Positions 53,400 to 55,204 of a stretch of DNA of 55,204 nucleotides are shown here, in pieces. The DNA comes from Bacteroidia bacterium. Its GTDB lineage: Bacteria; Bacteroidota; Bacteroidia; Flavobacteriales; Flavobacteriaceae. The DNA lies in contig JAUIBH010000016.1 of NCBI GenBank assembly GCA_030427985.1, positions 1-55,204 of the forward strand, read 5' to 3'. The notes under the pieces were generated by a model. The model searched no databases and was not told the DNA's origin. It worked only from the letters and a program-made list of their open reading frames with translations. Both the position numbers and the translations under genes were made by a program. Numbering within the stretch: the first letter of the stretch is position 1; the number at the start of each line of letters is the position of its first letter.

Positions 53400-54707
53400 A
53401 TGAAAAAACTAGCGGTTACGTTTTTCTTCATCACTTTAGTGATGTCCTTTGGGTTTGCCCAACGAGAACTTATTCATGCCTATCCACACAAATTAGGTTT
53501 TGATGAAGCTTACATCAATCAAAAAGTGGATTCCATTATGGAAATAGGCATTGATAGTTTGGCCTTTCCAGGAGCACAATTGTTGGTCGCGAAGAATGAT
53601 ACCGTTATTTTTCACAAGGCTTATGGTTTCCACACCTACGATAGCATTCAGCCTGTCGCATTGAACGATTTGTATGATCTAGCCTCCGTCACTAAAATAT
53701 CGGGACCGCTACCTGCGTTGATGAAGTTGGTAGACGAAGGCAAACTAGATCTCGATAAACCTTTCAGCACCTATTGGGAACCATGGAAACATCGAAAAGA
53801 CAAAAAGGACCTCACGCTCCGTGAGATTCTGGCACATCAGGCAGGTTTGGTACCCTACATTGTGTTTTTGCAAAAAGTCCTTCGGAAGAATGGGAAAATT
53901 AAAAGGAGGTTTGTCCACCATTCAGCGGATAACAGATTTCAAGGACAGGTATACGATGGACTCTACATCAACAATCGTTTTGAACGGAAAATGAACCGAA
54001 TCATCAATCGGTCCAAAGTCTCGGACGAAAAGAAGTACAAATACTCCGGGCTGACTTTTCTGATTTTCCCCAGTTTGATAGAGCAACTCACAGGAACCGA
54101 TTATCAAACCTATTTGGATGAAAACTTCTATCAACCTTTAGGTTGTCATACCTTGGGGTATCTGCCCAAGCAAAGCCATTACGTGAATGCTATTGTTCCC
54201 ACCGAGGTGGATTCCCTTTTTAGAAAAAACTTGGTAAAAGGTTGGGTGCACGACGAAAATGCATCACTTAAGGGAGGTGTTTCCGGCAATGCAGGCTTGT
54301 TCGGAACGGCGGATGACTTGGCCAAATTAATGCTCTTTTATCAAAATTATGGCAATGTGGATGGGCAGCAGCTTATTTCGGCGGAGACCGTAAAAGAATT
54401 TACCGAAGTACAATATCCTGAAAACGATAACCGCCGTGGATTGGGTTTTGACAAACCCTTGCTCGACAACCCGGAACTTCCTTTGGAAGAAGCTTACCCC
54501 TCCCCCTTGGCGAGTCCCAAAAGTTTTGGGCATTCCGGTTTTACGGGAACCTTTGTTTGGGCCGACCCCGAAAACAAGCTGACTTTTATTTTCCTATCCA
54601 ACCGGGTCTACCCTTACAGGGACCATCGCCAACTCTATAATTTGAATATCCGAACGGCCCTACAAGATGTTTTTTACAAAGCCCAGAAAATAGAGCCCCA
54701 AAATTAA
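53400..54707 (+). CDS. Exported serine hydrolase, beta-lactamase class C-like
   Basis: This 435-residue protein has a signal peptide (about 1-20, ending GFAQ) and a PF00144 beta-lactamase/DD-peptidase fold. The nucleophile motif is S96-V-T-K99, and the C-terminal motif HSGFTGT stands for the KTG-like box. The middle tyrosine motif reads YSG rather than YxN. It could be an esterase, peptidase or cell-wall hydrolase. It may share the hem transcript, as only 12 bases separate it from hemB. Confidence 0.88.
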   Translation: MKKLAVTFFFITLVMSFGFAQRELIHAYPHKLGFDEAYINQKVDSIMEIGIDSLAFPGAQLLVAKNDTVIFHKAYGFHTYDSIQPVALNDLYDLASVTKISGPLPALMKLVDEGKLDLDKPFSTYWEPWKHRKDKKDLTLREILAHQAGLVPYIVFLQKVLRKNGKIKRRFVHHSADNRFQGQVYDGLYINNRFERKMNRIINRSKVSDEKKYKYSGLTFLIFPSLIEQLTGTDYQTYLDENFYQPLGCHTLGYLPKQSHYVNAIVPTEVDSLFRKNLVKGWVHDENASLKGGVSGNAGLFGTADDLAKLMLFYQNYGNVDGQQLISAETVKEFTEVQYPENDNRRGLGFDKPLLDNPELPLEEAYPSPLASPKSFGHSGFTGTFVWADPENKLTFIFLSNRVYPYRDHRQLYNLNIRTALQDVFYKAQKIEPQN

Positions 54708-54747
54708 TTCCTATTCCCTATCTTGGTACTAAAGATTCTGCCAACTC

Positions 54748-55204
54748 ATGGGATTACTCATTTTTTACGCCCTTATTTCCATTTTCTTTTCCTTTTTGTG
54801 CTCCATTCTGGAAGCGGTATTGTTGAGCATCACTCCAACTTTCATCAATGTGAAAAAACAAGAGGGAAAAGAGTATGCCACGACTTTGGAAACCCTTAAA
54901 AAGGATGTGGACAAGCCGCTCATCGCCATCCTCACCCTTAACACCATCGCGCATACCGTTGGTGCCATTTTGGTGGGGGTACAGGCCAAAGCTGCCTATG
55001 CGGAACTATATGGGAGCACCGAGCGCACGATTTTTGGTTTTTCCTTGACTGAGGATCTTATGGTAGGGATCGTTTCCACCCTTATGACAATTTTGATCTT
55101 GGTCGCCTCTGAGATTATTCCCAAGACCATTGGCGCTACTTTTTGGAAGCAATTGGCCAACTTTACCAGTAAGGCACTGAACATTATGGTATTCATCCTA
55201 AAAT
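54748..55204 (+). CDS. CNNM/DUF21 (hemolysin-type) membrane protein, 5' part
   Basis: The window ends inside this gene, which starts at ATG 54748 (MGLLIFYALISIFFSFLCS). The 152 visible residues show the DUF21/CNNM membrane domain: an E-A-V-L-L-S segment in the first helix, LAILTLNTIAHTVGAILVG-like text, and the strongly conserved ASEIIPKTIGA. Family members act in magnesium or cobalt efflux; cytoplasmic CBS domains would follow off-window. It has been truncated by the window edge, not by mutation. Confidence 0.85.
   Translation, partial: MGLLIFYALISIFFSFLCSILEAVLLSITPTFINVKKQEGKEYATTLETLKKDVDKPLIAILTLNTIAHTVGAILVGVQAKAAYAELYGSTERTIFGFSLTEDLMVGIVSTLMTILILVASEIIPKTIGATFWKQLANFTSKALNIMVFILK

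Noticed and set aside
1..55204. Insertion sequences, prophage, tRNA or rRNA genes
   Set aside because: I saw no transposase, integrase, phage structural protein, or cloverleaf/rRNA-like sequence in any gap.

Overview
The window looks like a chromosomal segment of a marine-type member of the Flavobacteriaceae (Bacteroidota), close in flavour to Muricauda/Allomuricauda, Maribacter or Robiginitalea. This is judged from protein style only; no database search was run. The reasons are LytTR/His-kinase two-component pairs, many short lipoprotein signals ending in a cysteine, TAnnTTTG promoter octamers in place of sigma-70 -10 boxes, little Shine-Dalgarno signal, two 1040-residue VPS10/BNR propeller proteins, and an araC-hemACDE-hemF-hemB block. 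Coding density is very high: no gap exceeds about 200 bases. I saw no rRNA, tRNA, CRISPR array, insertion sequence or prophage.

Layout. 1-9 kb: a LytTR response regulator with a TPR histidine kinase, then housekeeping genes (DUF3109 cysteine protein, MarC, C-terminal processing protease, dCMP deaminase, HupE/UreJ, TerB-DnaJ, bacilliredoxin, acyltransferase). A perfect 10-copy heptamer repeat lies at 7141-7210. 9-16 kb: an HD hydrolase, a Tat-exported Gfo/Idh/MocA oxidoreductase, a vanadium-haloperoxidase-like lipoprotein, an ECF42-type sigma factor with its YCII partner, and a radical SAM gene behind a striking inverted repeat. 16-20.5 kb: a secreted protein of unknown function, enoyl-CoA hydratase, a HAMP histidine kinase and HemJ. 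20.5-30.6 kb: two tandem VPS10-like exported propellers, then a divergent DUF1080 / Gfo-Idh-MocA / DinB operon and an AT-rich PLD-like gene. 30.7-38 kb: small secreted or lipid-anchored proteins, an SPFH-GYF protein paired with a zinc-ribbon membrane protein, and a membrane-bound LytTR regulator. 38-46 kb: a TPR protein with a possible SUKH domain, MATE exporter, ferrochelatase, MscS channel, DUF1460 amidase-like protein, ThuA and an AraC regulator. 46-53.4 kb: hemA-hemC-hemD-hemE-(DUF6973-like)-hemF-phzF-hemB. 53.4 kb to the end: a serine hydrolase and the start of a CNNM/DUF21 protein.

How the parts fit. With hemJ (19.9 kb) and hemH (41.3 kb), the window encodes every step of the protoporphyrin-dependent heme pathway from glutamyl-tRNA except hemL. 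The oxygen-dependent HemF suggests aerobic metabolism. The AraC gene divergent from hemA has a perfect 9-5-9 palindrome in front of it and is a plausible heme or iron regulator. The exported oxidoreductases, DUF1080 lipoprotein and ThuA protein suggest extracytoplasmic keto-sugar chemistry, though no TonB/SusCD pair or glycoside hydrolase is present to name the substrate.

The most unusual items are sequence architectures rather than an obviously new protein system: the 13-bp inverted repeat around the radical SAM promoter, the operator-like palindrome beside hemA, the heptamer array, and palindromic repeats, one of which sits inside the hem operon.
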